NCBI GenBank assembly: GCA_964519015.1
Contig: CAZFHZ010000037.1
Span: 1 to 29,072, forward strand
Reading direction: 5' to 3'
DNA: 29,072 nucleotides
Origin: CAZFHZ01 sp964519015
GTDB lineage: Bacteria; Blakebacterota; Blakebacteria; Blakebacterales; CAYUVJ01
Part shown: in pieces, positions 14,724-24,813 of the stretch
Layout: every line of letters starts with the position of its first letter
Numbering within the stretch: the first letter of the stretch is position 1
Notes under the pieces: model-generated
The model's input: only the letters and a program-made list of their open reading frames with translations
What the model was told of the DNA's origin: nothing
Database searches by the model: none
Made by a program: the position numbers and the translations under genes

Positions 14724-15426
14724 GACGAGCGACCGCTGCGCCCTGATCACGGGCGCCTCGAGCGGGATCGGCGCGGCCGTGGCGGTCGAGCTGGCCGGCC
14801 GCGGCTGGCACCTCGCGCTGGCCGGCCGCGACCGGGCCCGCCTGCAGCAGACGGCCGATCGGACCGGTGCGAAGCCCGACGAGATGCTGCTGCTGGTGAG
14901 CGACGTGACCGTGGCGGCCTCGGTGAACCGGGCGGTGGAGGAACTGGTGGCCGCCCGGGGTTGTCCCGACGCCCTGGTCTGCGCGGCCGGGGACTTCGCC
15001 CTCCGGCCGGCCCATCAGACCTCCGAACGAACCTTCCGACACCTGCTGGAGGTCAATCTGACCGGGGTCTTCCTCTGCCTGCGGGCCCTGCTCCCCCGCT
15101 TCTACGAGGCCGGCCGGGGACATGTACTGGCCGTCGGTTCGGTGGCCGCCAAGCATCCCCTGCCCGGCAATGCCGCCTACAGCGCGTCCAAATACGGCCT
15201 GCGCGGGCTGCTGGAGGTGGTCGGAGCCGAGGCGGCCCCGCGCGGGGTGACCGTATCCCTGGTCCATCCCGGAGCCACCGCCACCCCGCTCTGGGAGCGC
15301 GTGCCGGCGGCCGACCGGGCCGGTCTCGATCCGGCCACCTTCCTCGACCCCCGGGTGGTGGCCGCCCGCATCGCCGGGCTGCTCGAGGCCCCCCCCGCCT
15401 CCTTCAACGACCTCGACCTGTTCTAG
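14707..15426 (+). CDS. Short-chain dehydrogenase/reductase (candidate pterin reductase)
   Basis: A 239-residue classical SDR with a Rossmann fold. The cofactor motif TGASSGIG spans 15-22, and the NNAG-like position reads CAAG near 92-95. Catalytic Ser145, Tyr158 and Lys162 are in VGSVAAK and AAYSASKYG. An HPG motif (LVHPGATATPLW) follows. An Arg in AGRDRARL after the second strand suggests NADPH. It starts at GTG 14707 inside folE. Sepiapterin reductase, the last enzyme of tetrahydrobiopterin synthesis, is also an SDR, so coupling to folE and closeness to PTPS make that role plausible. Sequence alone does not separate it from acyl or sugar SDRs. Its TAG stop lies within the CTAG where a small mobile element is inserted. 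Confidence 0.85.
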   Translation: MPPSAETSDRCALITGASSGIGAAVAVELAGRGWHLALAGRDRARLQQTADRTGAKPDEMLLLVSDVTVAASVNRAVEELVAARGCPDALVCAAGDFALRPAHQTSERTFRHLLEVNLTGVFLCLRALLPRFYEAGRGHVLAVGSVAAKHPLPGNAAYSASKYGLRGLLEVVGAEAAPRGVTVSLVHPGATATPLWERVPAADRAGLDPATFLDPRVVAARIAGLLEAPPASFNDLDLF

Positions 15427-15511
15427 TGTCCATCGCCTTCGTCGCCGCGCCTGGCATCTGCTACCCTGTCGGCGCAACGGAATGATGCGAAATTCTGACT
15501 CAGGACACTAG
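15423..15511. mobile_element. MITE-like element with IS630-type CTAG/TA target
   Basis: An 89-bp unit begins CTAGTGTCC (15423-15431) and ends with its exact inverse GGACACTAG (15503-15511). If the two TA dinucleotides (15424-15425 and 15509-15510) are a target duplication, the 83-bp element starts GTGTCC and ends GGACAC, and the original site was CTAG. IS630/Tc1-mariner transposons target TA, and IS630 prefers CTAG. Removing the element leaves the dehydrogenase stop TAG followed by CC and the glycosyltransferase ATG, a tight junction. The element encodes no protein. Its right end supplies AGGA (15502-15505), eight bases before that ATG, which may now act as ribosome binding site. Confidence 0.6.
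15495..15511 (-). repeat. Left copy of a 17-bp inverted repeat flanking the glycosyltransferase gene
   Basis: On the minus strand this reads CTAGTGTCCTGAGTCAG. It matches 16 of 17 bases of the plus-strand copy at 16596-16612, in inverted orientation. It is also the right end of the MITE-like element. Confidence 0.75.
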
Positions 15512-15513
15512 CC

Positions 15514-16599
15514 ATGCACCTCGGGGTGCTCACCTCCTGGCCGATGCGCACCACTACCGGGAGCGGGGTGGTGACCAGCGTGCAGGGGTTCATCCGGGGA
15601 CTGGAGGGATTGGGGGTCGAGGTCGGTCGGCTCGAAGAGGTGGCCCCGGCCCGTTCGGCGACCGGCACCCTGCTGAGACGACTCCGCTACAACCGGGGCC
15701 TGCCCCGCCGGATCCTCCAGGCGCGCGGGCTGGACGCCCTGCTCGGATTCGACTGGGACGGTTTCCGCCTCGATCGCCTCCGGCGCCCCCCCCTGACCGT
15801 CTTCTGCGGCGGGACGCTGGCCGACATCCTCCGGTTCGAATCGGGCTGGGCCCGGCGCCTGCTCGCCGCCCAGGCCGGGTGGGAAGGGCGGAACCTGGTC
15901 CGGGCCGACGCTATCGCCGTCCCCAGTCGCTACGCGGCCGAGACCGTGCGACGCTGCTACGGGGAGGGCTTGCAGCCCGAGGTGGTCCCGCTGGCGGTGG
16001 ATGTCGACCTCTGGGATACCGAGCCCACCCTCGCCCCCCCCACCCCCCTGGAGCGACCCCTGCTGCTCAGCGTGGCCCGGCTCTACCGCCGCAAGGGAAT
16101 CGACCTGGTATTGCGCGCCTGGGACCGGGTTCGACGTCAGCTCGGCTCGGGCACGCTGGTGGTGGTCGGCTCCGGCCCCGAGTCGGGCCGGCTGCGCGCT
16201 CTGACGGCGGCGCTGGGAACGCCCGGCCGGGTGATCCTGGCGGGAGCGGAGGAGCGGATCGGGGCCCTCAAGGGTTGGTACCGGGCAGCCGACCTCTTCT
16301 GCCTGCCCAGCCGTCACGAGACCTTCGGCCTGGTCTTCCTGGAAGCCGGATTGCAGGGGGTGCCCTCGGTCGCCCTGGCGACCACTGCCGTCACCGAGAC
16401 GGTCCGGGACGGCGAGACCGGGTTGCTGGTGCCGTCGGCCGGAGGGGAGCAGACCGTCCGCGCTCTGGCCGGAGCACTCCGGGACGTGCTGAGGGACGAT
16501 GGGTTGCGGACCCGGCTTGGGGTGGCCGCGTCCGTCCGGGCCCGCTCCCGTTCCTGGCGGGAGGCGGCGGCCGAACTCCGCCCGCTGCTGGGACCCTAG
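15514..16599 (+). CDS. GT4-family glycosyltransferase
   Basis: A 361-residue GT-B retaining glycosyltransferase. The N-terminal acceptor domain opens MHLGVLTSWPMRTTTGSG, a glycine-rich donor-phosphate loop. The C-terminal donor domain has LLSVARLYRRKGIDLVL (about 184-200), VVVGSGPESGRLR and the catalytic EX7E, E269 and E277, in PSRHETFGLVFLEAG. There is no signal peptide or membrane segment, so it is cytosolic or membrane-peripheral. Donor and acceptor are unknown. Cell-surface glycan synthesis is the default guess, but the gene was apparently coupled to an SDR beside folE and PTPS. Known bacterial pterin glycosyltransferases are also GT4-like, so a pterin acceptor is possible. Its TAG stop lies in a CTAG repeat like the one upstream. 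Confidence 0.88.
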   Translation: MHLGVLTSWPMRTTTGSGVVTSVQGFIRGLEGLGVEVGRLEEVAPARSATGTLLRRLRYNRGLPRRILQARGLDALLGFDWDGFRLDRLRRPPLTVFCGGTLADILRFESGWARRLLAAQAGWEGRNLVRADAIAVPSRYAAETVRRCYGEGLQPEVVPLAVDVDLWDTEPTLAPPTPLERPLLLSVARLYRRKGIDLVLRAWDRVRRQLGSGTLVVVGSGPESGRLRALTAALGTPGRVILAGAEERIGALKGWYRAADLFCLPSRHETFGLVFLEAGLQGVPSVALATTAVTETVRDGETGLLVPSAGGEQTVRALAGALRDVLRDDGLRTRLGVAASVRARSRSWREAAAELRPLLGP

Positions 16600-16612
16600 T
16601 GTCCCGAGTCAG
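16596..16612 (+). repeat. Right copy of the 17-bp inverted repeat, overlapping the glycosyltransferase stop codon
   Basis: CTAGTGTCCCGAGTCAG, differing at one base from the copy at 15495-15511 read on the other strand. The TAG is the stop codon of the glycosyltransferase. No convincing partner end was found downstream, although a degenerate TAG-ending match lies near 16650. It is probably an eroded or solo end of the same element family. Confidence 0.7.
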
Positions 16613-16618
16613 GAACAA

Positions 16619-16643
16619 CGAAGGCGCCCGGCGGGCGCCCTCG
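16619..16643. terminator. Bidirectional hairpin between glycosyltransferase and carD
   Basis: GGCGCCC (16623-16629) and GGGCGCC (16633-16639) pair across a three-base loop, extendable by three more pairs after one mismatch. It lies between two convergent gene ends. On the minus strand it is followed by UUCGUUGUUCC, mildly U-rich, so it probably terminates carD; on the plus strand no U run follows. Confidence 0.55.
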
Positions 16644-16667
16644 CAGTCACCGAAGTAGCCGGCCCGA

Positions 16668-17168
16668 TCAGTCGTTGGCGAACTGGTTCTCGATGAAGCG
16701 GTGGGCATCGGAGATATCACTGTCGCGGATCAGGGCCACCTCACTGGCCAGCAGGTCGTAAGCCTTGTTGTAGAGTTTCCGCTCGGTGGCCGAGATGGTG
16801 TCGTTCTGGTAGCCGCTGCGGAGGTCGCGGACCGTCTCGGCGTACGATTCCAGCGTCCCCGCTTCCAGCCGGTTCTTCAGGAAGGTCACCCGGGCCTTCC
16901 AGTCGTTGGCCAGTCGACTGCGGCGTCCCCTCAGGATCTCCACCGCCTTCTTCTTCTGGGCCTTGGTACCCGGGAGCCGGATATCGGCCACGTCCAGGTT
17001 CTGTTTCGGTACGAACACCCTGGAACTGTTCAAAAGAAGTTCGATTTCGTAACATTCAATCTCTTCTTCCGCCACCAGCTTGGTCGTTATGCTGCGGACA
17101 TAGCCTCCGCCCCAAGTGGTGTGGACGATTTTATCGTTGATCTTGAAGCCCTTCAGCATAGCGCTCAT
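16668..17168 (-). CDS. CarD/CdnL-family transcriptional regulator
   Basis: A 166-residue protein. The N-terminal half (about 5-70) is the RNA polymerase-interacting Tudor-like domain: FKINDKIVHTTWGGGYVRSI, then IECYEIELLLNSSRVFVPKQ. The C-terminal half is helical and matches the DNA-contacting domain: RGRRSRLANDWKARVTFLKN, RLEAGTLESYAETVRDL, LSATERKLYNKAYDLLASE-like spacing, and SDISDAHRFIENQF. Members bind the RNA polymerase beta subunit and stabilise open complexes at rRNA and other promoters. Start ATG 17168 has AGGAG six bases upstream. It is less GC-rich than its neighbours around codons 20-40. It appears monocistronic, with its own promoter and terminator. Confidence 0.88.
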   Translation of the reverse strand: MSAMLKGFKINDKIVHTTWGGGYVRSITTKLVAEEEIECYEIELLLNSSRVFVPKQNLDVADIRLPGTKAQKKKAVEILRGRRSRLANDWKARVTFLKNRLEAGTLESYAETVRDLRSGYQNDTISATERKLYNKAYDLLASEVALIRDSDISDAHRFIENQFAND

Positions 17169-17243
17169 TCAGTGCTCCTGCGAAGGTCCGCCGGCTATCG
17201 GGCGACCGGTGGAGGGAGGTCGTGTTGGAACCTGTGCGGAAGT

Positions 17244-17277
17244 TTTATAAGATGGGGCCTAAGTCCTTATGAATCAA
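17244..17277 (-). promoter_or_regulatory. Possible carD promoter
   Basis: In the 121-base gap upstream of carD, TATAAA (17249-17244) is a good -10 box within a conspicuous A/T-rich patch. The nearest -35-like sequence is TTGATT (17277-17272), but the 22-base spacing is too long. The -10 may therefore act with an activator or an unrecognised -35. Confidence 0.35.
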
Positions 17278-17289
17278 GGGATTTCTGTC

Positions 17290-18297
17290 TTAATACCTGG
17301 ACATAACCTGATCCAGCGTTTCCAGGACCGCGCCCGGACCCAGATCCTCCAGACAGAAGCGCCGCTCTCGCCAGCAGGGGTGCCGGCCGTGACGGCTGCA
17401 GGGGCTGCAGAAGAGATCGAGGGAGAGGGACCGCACCCCCTCTCCCGTGGGAGCGAAGCCGAGGGCGGGATGGGTCGGTCCGAACAGCCCCACGGCCGGA
17501 GTGCCGACCGCGGCCGCCACGTGCAGGGGGCCGGAGTCGTTGGCCACCACTCCGTCGGCCGCCCCCAACGCTCCGGCCAGCCCGGCCGGGTCGGTCAGGC
17601 CGTCCGAGAACCGGATCCCGGCCGCCGCCAACTCGGGCCGAGTCAGGTCGGGGGCCCCTTCGGGCGGGGGTATCAGCACCGGCAGGTCCCCGCGGACCTG
17701 CAGTCGCCGGCCCAGCTCGAGCAGGTGAGAGGCGGGCCAGCGCTTGGCCGGATGTCGCGCCCCGGTCAGCAGGACGACCAGCCGTCCGCCCGCCCCGCCC
17801 CGCATCCGCCGGCCCCACTCCCGGCCCGCCGTCCGGCACGCCTCCGACAGGTGGAGTCGGGGCCGGGGGTCAGCCCCCTCCAACCCGGCCGCGGCCAGGT
17901 AGCGCACCGGAACGGGGGGCAGGGAGCGGCGGCGCTTGAGCGGAGGACGGGCGACCAGGAGCGCGCGCCGGAGCGGGTACTTGCGCAGGCGCGACACCGG
18001 AGCTCCGACCAGGAGGGCCAGGAGCCGGCTGCGCAGCGAACCGTGCAGGTCGATGAGGCGGTCGAATCCGGCCCGCCGGACCCGGCCGGCGAGTGCGGCC
18101 AGGGACTCCGTAGCGGGATCCCAGCCCCACACCCCGGCCAGTCGCGGATCTTCGTGGAAGAGCGGTGCGTAGGTGGCCCGGGTCAGCAGGACCACGGGGG
18201 AATCGGGACGGGCCGCCCGCAGCGCCTCCAGCACCGGGGTGGTCAGTACGACATCCCCCAGACTGGAGAAACGGACGACCAGGACCCCCCGCCCCAC
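17290..18297 (-). CDS. GT9-family glycosyltransferase (ADP-heptose:LPS heptosyltransferase-like)
   Basis: A 335-residue GT-B enzyme of family 9, which in diderm bacteria adds heptose to the LPS core. The N-terminal domain begins VLVVRFSSLGDVVLTTPVLE, the glycine/aspartate start of the family, followed by FDRLIDLHGSLRSRLLAL. The C-terminal domain has VVLLTGARHPAKRWPASHLL, LIPPPEGAPD and the donor-binding VVANDSGPLHVAAAVGTPAV with FGPTHP. I chose GTG at 18297, which directly follows the stop of the upstream gene; the longer frame adds only that gene's shadow. Its neighbour encodes a protein resembling half of a GT9 enzyme. The sugar transferred cannot be fixed from sequence. Confidence 0.88.
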   Translation of the reverse strand: MGRGVLVVRFSSLGDVVLTTPVLEALRAARPDSPVVLLTRATYAPLFHEDPRLAGVWGWDPATESLAALAGRVRRAGFDRLIDLHGSLRSRLLALLVGAPVSRLRKYPLRRALLVARPPLKRRRSLPPVPVRYLAAAGLEGADPRPRLHLSEACRTAGREWGRRMRGGAGGRLVVLLTGARHPAKRWPASHLLELGRRLQVRGDLPVLIPPPEGAPDLTRPELAAAGIRFSDGLTDPAGLAGALGAADGVVANDSGPLHVAAAVGTPAVGLFGPTHPALGFAPTGEGVRSLSLDLFCSPCSRHGRHPCWRERRFCLEDLGPGAVLETLDQVMSRY

Positions 18298-18298
18298 C

Positions 18299-18859
18299 TC
18301 AGGCGGCCCCGGTCTCGACGATCGGGGCGAGGGTCTCGACCAACCGGTCCATGATCTCATCCGGGTTCTTGAGGCGGATGAGCAGGTTGTGGAGCCGTCC
18401 CCCCATCCAGCCCGCGCCGTCCACCCCCAGGCGCAGCCCGATGCCGGAGCGGAGCAGCAACCAGGGGACGAAGGGGTGCCGGTCCAGGCTCAGATCGATG
18501 GCCAGGTGATAGGCGTGTTCCCGGAGCCGGTGGATAAGGGCCCGGCGGGGGAGCCCGATCGGATCGAGGTCGTCGAGGGAGACCATCACCACGTTCATCC
18601 CCTTGGCCGGCTCACCCTCGGGGAGGGGGGAAGGGCCGCCGACCACCAACAGGTCGAGCGCCCAGCGGGGGAAGGCCGCCCGGAACCGGAAGATCTGGGT
18701 GAGGACCTGCTGCCGGCGGACGGGATCGAAGGGGAGGACGAGCAGGACGCGTCCGACCACGCCCAGTTCCTCACCCATGTTGAGCGTCCGCCGGCGGTCG
18801 CGCCCGAAGGCCGCGATCGGGAGCAGGATGCGGGCCAGCGTCCACTTCCATCCCTTCAT
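18299..18859 (-). CDS. Unidentified 186-residue protein resembling a GT9 N-terminal half-domain
   Basis: I do not recognise a named family with confidence. After a basic N-terminus with a short hydrophobic segment (LARILLPIAAFG), it shows strand-helix alternation: VGRVLLVLPFDPVRRQQVL, FPRWALDLLVVGG, GMNVVMVSLDDLDPIGL, YHLAIDLSLDRHPFVPWLLL, then RSGIGLRLGVDGAG. The order resembles the acceptor domain of GT9 heptosyltransferases, including the lAIDL stretch and the LRSGIGLRLG turn. No donor-binding domain follows. Start ATG 18859 has GGAGG six bases upstream. Its TGA abuts the GTG of the complete GT9 gene, so the two are co-translated. It may be an auxiliary or regulatory subunit, or a decayed duplicate. 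Confidence 0.65.
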   Translation of the reverse strand: MKGWKWTLARILLPIAAFGRDRRRTLNMGEELGVVGRVLLVLPFDPVRRQQVLTQIFRFRAAFPRWALDLLVVGGPSPLPEGEPAKGMNVVMVSLDDLDPIGLPRRALIHRLREHAYHLAIDLSLDRHPFVPWLLLRSGIGLRLGVDGAGWMGGRLHNLLIRLKNPDEIMDRLVETLAPIVETGAA

Positions 18860-18890
18860 GGGCGACCTCCCACCTCGTGAGCTGCGACGC

Positions 18891-21881
<2,991 letters not shown>

Positions 21882-21902
21882 TTCGCTACCCCCTCTGTTC
21901 TC

Positions 21903-22625
21903 TCATCGCCCGACCCGCAGCCGATCACCCAGATCCTGGGGCAATCCCGCCGCCAGGATGGCTTGGCGGGCGCCCTCTATGTCGTAGGAGATCCGCTGGG
22001 GGGTGAAGGTCCGCGCCTCCAGGTCGAGAATCCCGAAGGCGGCCCGCGGATCGCCGTCCCGGGGCTGGCCGACGCTCCCCGGATTCATCAGGGCCGGTCC
22101 CGGTCCGAGCGGCATCGCCGCTCCCGCCCGGGGGGCTTCGAGCCGCGCTCCCTGCACGTAGCAACCCTGGACGTGGCTGTGCCCCACGGCCAGATAGGGG
22201 AGTTCGATCGCTTCCAGGGCCCGGTCGGCCTCGCTCCGGTAGAAGACATAGGAGAATTGCTCCGGATCGACCGGGCTGCCGTGCGAGAGGAAGAGCTGCC
22301 CCCGGGTGGCCGTGTAGGGGAGATCGGCCAGCCAGGCCCGCTCCTGGTCGGAGAGCACCCCGGCGGTCCAGCGCAAGGCCAGGAAGGCGGAGGTGTTGAA
22401 GCGCTCCCCCTCGTCCGGGAAGGCGACCTGCCGGTCGTGATTGCCCATCACGGTGAGCTCACATTCCGCACGGGTCCAGGCCAGGCAGGCGGACGGATCC
22501 GCCCCGTAGCCCACCACGTCCCCCAGGCAGAGAACGGCGTCCGGAGCCAGGGGCCGGAGGGCGTCGGCTACCGCCTCCAGCGCCTGGAGGTTGCCATGCA
22601 TATCACTCAGCAGGGCCAGTCGCAT
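21903..22625 (-). CDS. Calcineurin-like metallophosphoesterase (YfcE/MJ0936-type)
   Basis: A 240-residue phosphoesterase with all dimetal motifs: SDMHGN (8-13), GDVVGYG, GNHDRQ, FLSHGSP and GHSHVQG, then MNPGSVGQPRDGDPRAAFGI near the C-terminus. That pattern belongs to the small YfcE-like family, whose members hydrolyse artificial phosphodiesters and whose natural substrates are mostly unknown. Start ATG 22625 lies within the end of nusB, overlapping by 23 bases, which suggests coupled translation. The C-terminal 35 residues include a helix not needed for catalysis. The position between nusB and secA gives no clear functional clue. Confidence 0.88.
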   Translation of the reverse strand: MRLALLSDMHGNLQALEAVADALRPLAPDAVLCLGDVVGYGADPSACLAWTRAECELTVMGNHDRQVAFPDEGERFNTSAFLALRWTAGVLSDQERAWLADLPYTATRGQLFLSHGSPVDPEQFSYVFYRSEADRALEAIELPYLAVGHSHVQGCYVQGARLEAPRAGAAMPLGPGPALMNPGSVGQPRDGDPRAAFGILDLEARTFTPQRISYDIEGARQAILAAGLPQDLGDRLRVGR

Positions 22626-23034
22626 CGGTTGCGGGCTCCATCTCCTTCCAGACGGCGTCGAGGATGCCGTTGACAAACCGTTTCGCATCCGAGGATGAGT
22701 ACTTCTTAGCCAGCTCGATCGACTCGTTGATGCAGACCTTCCCCGGCACATCGGGGAACCAGAGCAGTTCGCACAGCCCCATCCGCAGGATGAGCTTGTC
22801 GATCAGGGCGATCCGCTTGAGGTCCCAGTTGGCCGCCCGCTGCGCGATCAGTTGGTCGAGTTCCTCTTCCCGGCTGGCCACCCGTTCGCACAGGCGGGTG
22901 ACGTAGTCGAGGACTTCGGGGTCCTCGAAACCGGCCAGCCGGTCGGCCACCACCTCGGCGACCGGATAGCCGTTGAGCTCACGGGCGTAGAGCACCTGGA
23001 GCACCAGCTCGCGGGCCTTGCGCCGCCGGCCCAT
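22603..23034 (-). CDS. nusB: Transcription antitermination factor NusB
   Basis: A 143-residue all-helical RNA-binding protein that, with NusE/S10, binds boxA on rRNA transcripts. It matches the family: MGRRRKARELVLQVLYA, LDQLIAQRAANWDLKRIALI, DKLILRMGLCELLWFPDVPG, and CINESIELAKKYSSSDAKRF followed by VNGILD. Start ATG 23034 lies one base after the ribH stop (TGA-C-ATG). Pairing with ribH is one of the most widespread bacterial gene pairs. Confidence 0.97.
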   Translation of the reverse strand: MGRRRKARELVLQVLYARELNGYPVAEVVADRLAGFEDPEVLDYVTRLCERVASREEELDQLIAQRAANWDLKRIALIDKLILRMGLCELLWFPDVPGKVCINESIELAKKYSSSDAKRFVNGILDAVWKEMEPATDATGPAE

Positions 23035-23035
23035 G

Positions 23036-23530
23036 TCACGACCGCCCGGCGCGCAGTTCCCGCAGGATGGCGACGGTCTCCAGGCAGGCCCGCGCCGCCT
23101 CCCGGCCGCGGTGCCGCTCCCCCTCCTTCGCTCCTCCCGGGTCGGGCTCCAGGCCGGCCCGGACCCGGGCCTGCGCCTGGTCCTCCACCGTGAGCACCCC
23201 GATGCCGATCGGGATACCCGTCTCGACCGCGACCCGCACCAGTCCACCCACCGACTCCCGGCCGACATGCTCGTGATGGCTCGTCTGGCCCCGGATCACG
23301 CAACCGAGGGCGATCAGACCGTCGTAGCCTCCCTGGCGGGCCAGCTCGGCCGCCACCACCGGCAGTTCCAGCGCTCCGGGCACCTCGATCACCGGCACCT
23401 CGGCGCGCTCGAGGCCGGCCCCGGCCAGCACTTGGAGCGCCCCCTCCAGCAGACCGGCCACGATCTCCGGATTGAACCGGCTCACAACCACGGCCAGCCG
23501 CGGCCTCGAGGCGGGACCGGGAACGGTCAC
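23036..23530 (-). CDS. ribH: 6,7-dimethyl-8-ribityllumazine synthase
   Basis: A 164-residue enzyme that condenses 5-amino-6-ribitylaminouracil with 3,4-dihydroxy-2-butanone 4-phosphate, the penultimate riboflavin step; family members form 60-mers or pentamers. Motifs: VVSRFNPEIV, VPGALELPVVA, LGCVIRGQTSHHEHV with the catalytic histidines, and GIPIGIGVLTVEDQAQA. A GA-rich stretch (GLEPDPGGAKEGERHRGREA) precedes the final helix. The GTG start overlaps the ribBA stop (GTGA). Confidence 0.96.
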   Translation of the reverse strand: MTVPGPASRPRLAVVVSRFNPEIVAGLLEGALQVLAGAGLERAEVPVIEVPGALELPVVAAELARQGGYDGLIALGCVIRGQTSHHEHVGRESVGGLVRVAVETGIPIGIGVLTVEDQAQARVRAGLEPDPGGAKEGERHRGREAARACLETVAILRELRAGRS

Positions 23531-24813
23531 GAGGACCCCTCCCCGCGGCCCGGAGCGGCCAGTAGATGCCCCAGCTTGTCGCGCTTGGTCTCGAGGTAGC
23601 GGGCGTTCGAATCGTTGGGGGGGACCACCAGGGGGACCCGCTCGACCACTTCGAGTCCGTGACCGGCCAGGCCGATCACCTTCTTGGGATTGTTGGTCAA
23701 CAGGCGGATCTTGCGCACCCCCAGGTCCCAGAGGATCTGGGCCCCGACACCGTAGTCGCGCAGGTCGGCCTGGAACCCCAGATCCTCGTTCGCCTCCACG
23801 GTGTCGCGACCCCGGTCCTGCAGGGCGTAGGCCCGGATCTTGTTGGCCAGCCCGATCCCCCGTCCCTCCTGCCGCATGTAGAGGAGCACCCCCCGCTCCG
23901 CTTCCTCGATCATGCGCAGGGCGGTCTCCAACTGGTCACCGCAGTCGCAGCGCAGACTGTGGAAGAGGTCGCCAGTCAGACACTGGCTGTGGGCCCGGAC
24001 CAGGACCGGCTCTCCATCGGCCACATCCCCCTTGACGATGGCCAGGTGATGGTGCTCGTCCACCCGGCTCTCATAGAGGTAGAGCCGGAAATCGCCGAAG
24101 CGGGTGGGGAAGTTCACGTCGGCGACCCGCGTGACCAGGAACTCGATCCGGCGGCGGAAAGCGATCAGGTCCTTGATGGTGATGATCCGCAGTCCAAACC
24201 GCCGGGCCATCTCCATCAGTTCCGGCACCCGGGCCATCGTCCCGTCGATGCTCATGATCTCGCAGAGCACGCCGGCCGGGCTCAGGCCGGCCAGACGGGA
24301 GAGGTCGACGGCGGCCTCGGTGTGACCGGCCCGGGTCAGCACCCCCCCCCGCTCCGCCCGCAGGGGGAAGATGTGCCCCGGTCGGGCCAGGTCGGAGGGT
24401 CGGGTCGCGGGATCGAGCAGAACCCGGATGGTGCGGGCGCGGTCCTGGGCGCTGATGCCGGTGGTGGTGCCGCTCACCGCATCCACCGAGACGGTGAAGG
24501 CGGTACTCAGTTTGGCCGTGTTGTTGGACACCATCGGACGGAGGTCGAGGTCCTCGAGGCGCTCGGGAGTGAGGGCTACGCAGATCAGTCCCCGCCCATG
24601 GGTGGCCATGAAGTTAACCGCTTCGGGACTCACCACGTCGGCGGCCAGGATGAGGTCCCCTTCGTTCTCCCGGTCTTCGTCGTCCACGACCACGACCATC
24701 CGGCCCTGCCGGATGTCCCGGATGGCGCTCTCGATCCCGTCGAAGCCCTCGGCGGGACCCCGGTAGCCGGGGGCGTGGGCCTCGGGGGCCCCCGTTCCAC
24801 CCATCCCGTTCAT
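23527..24813 (-). CDS. ribBA: Bifunctional 3,4-dihydroxy-2-butanone-4-phosphate synthase / GTP cyclohydrolase II
   Basis: A 428-residue fusion providing both precursors of the lumazine ring. The N-terminal RibB domain (about 25-225) has VVVDDEDRENEGDLI, HGRGLICVALT, TTGISAQDRARTI and RPGHIFPL with GHTEAAVDL. The C-terminal RibA domain (about 230-425) has AHSQCLTGDLFHSLRCDCGD with the three zinc cysteines, YMRQEGRGIGLANKI, and RKIRLLTNNPKKVIGL. Where most RibA read HSECLTGD, this has HSQCLTGD. The ATG overlaps the ribE stop by four bases. Both active sites look intact. Confidence 0.97.
   Translation of the reverse strand: MNGMGGTGAPEAHAPGYRGPAEGFDGIESAIRDIRQGRMVVVVDDEDRENEGDLILAADVVSPEAVNFMATHGRGLICVALTPERLEDLDLRPMVSNNTAKLSTAFTVSVDAVSGTTTGISAQDRARTIRVLLDPATRPSDLARPGHIFPLRAERGGVLTRAGHTEAAVDLSRLAGLSPAGVLCEIMSIDGTMARVPELMEMARRFGLRIITIKDLIAFRRRIEFLVTRVADVNFPTRFGDFRLYLYESRVDEHHHLAIVKGDVADGEPVLVRAHSQCLTGDLFHSLRCDCGDQLETALRMIEEAERGVLLYMRQEGRGIGLANKIRAYALQDRGRDTVEANEDLGFQADLRDYGVGAQILWDLGVRKIRLLTNNPKKVIGLAGHGLEVVERVPLVVPPNDSNARYLETKRDKLGHLLAAPGRGEGSS

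Noticed and set aside
15495..16612. The inverted repeats might make the glycosyltransferase part of a composite mobile unit.
   Set aside because: The repeat ends face the wrong way for a single transposon around the gene, there is no transposase, and the gene appears to have been coupled to the SDR before insertion. Two separate insertions fit better.
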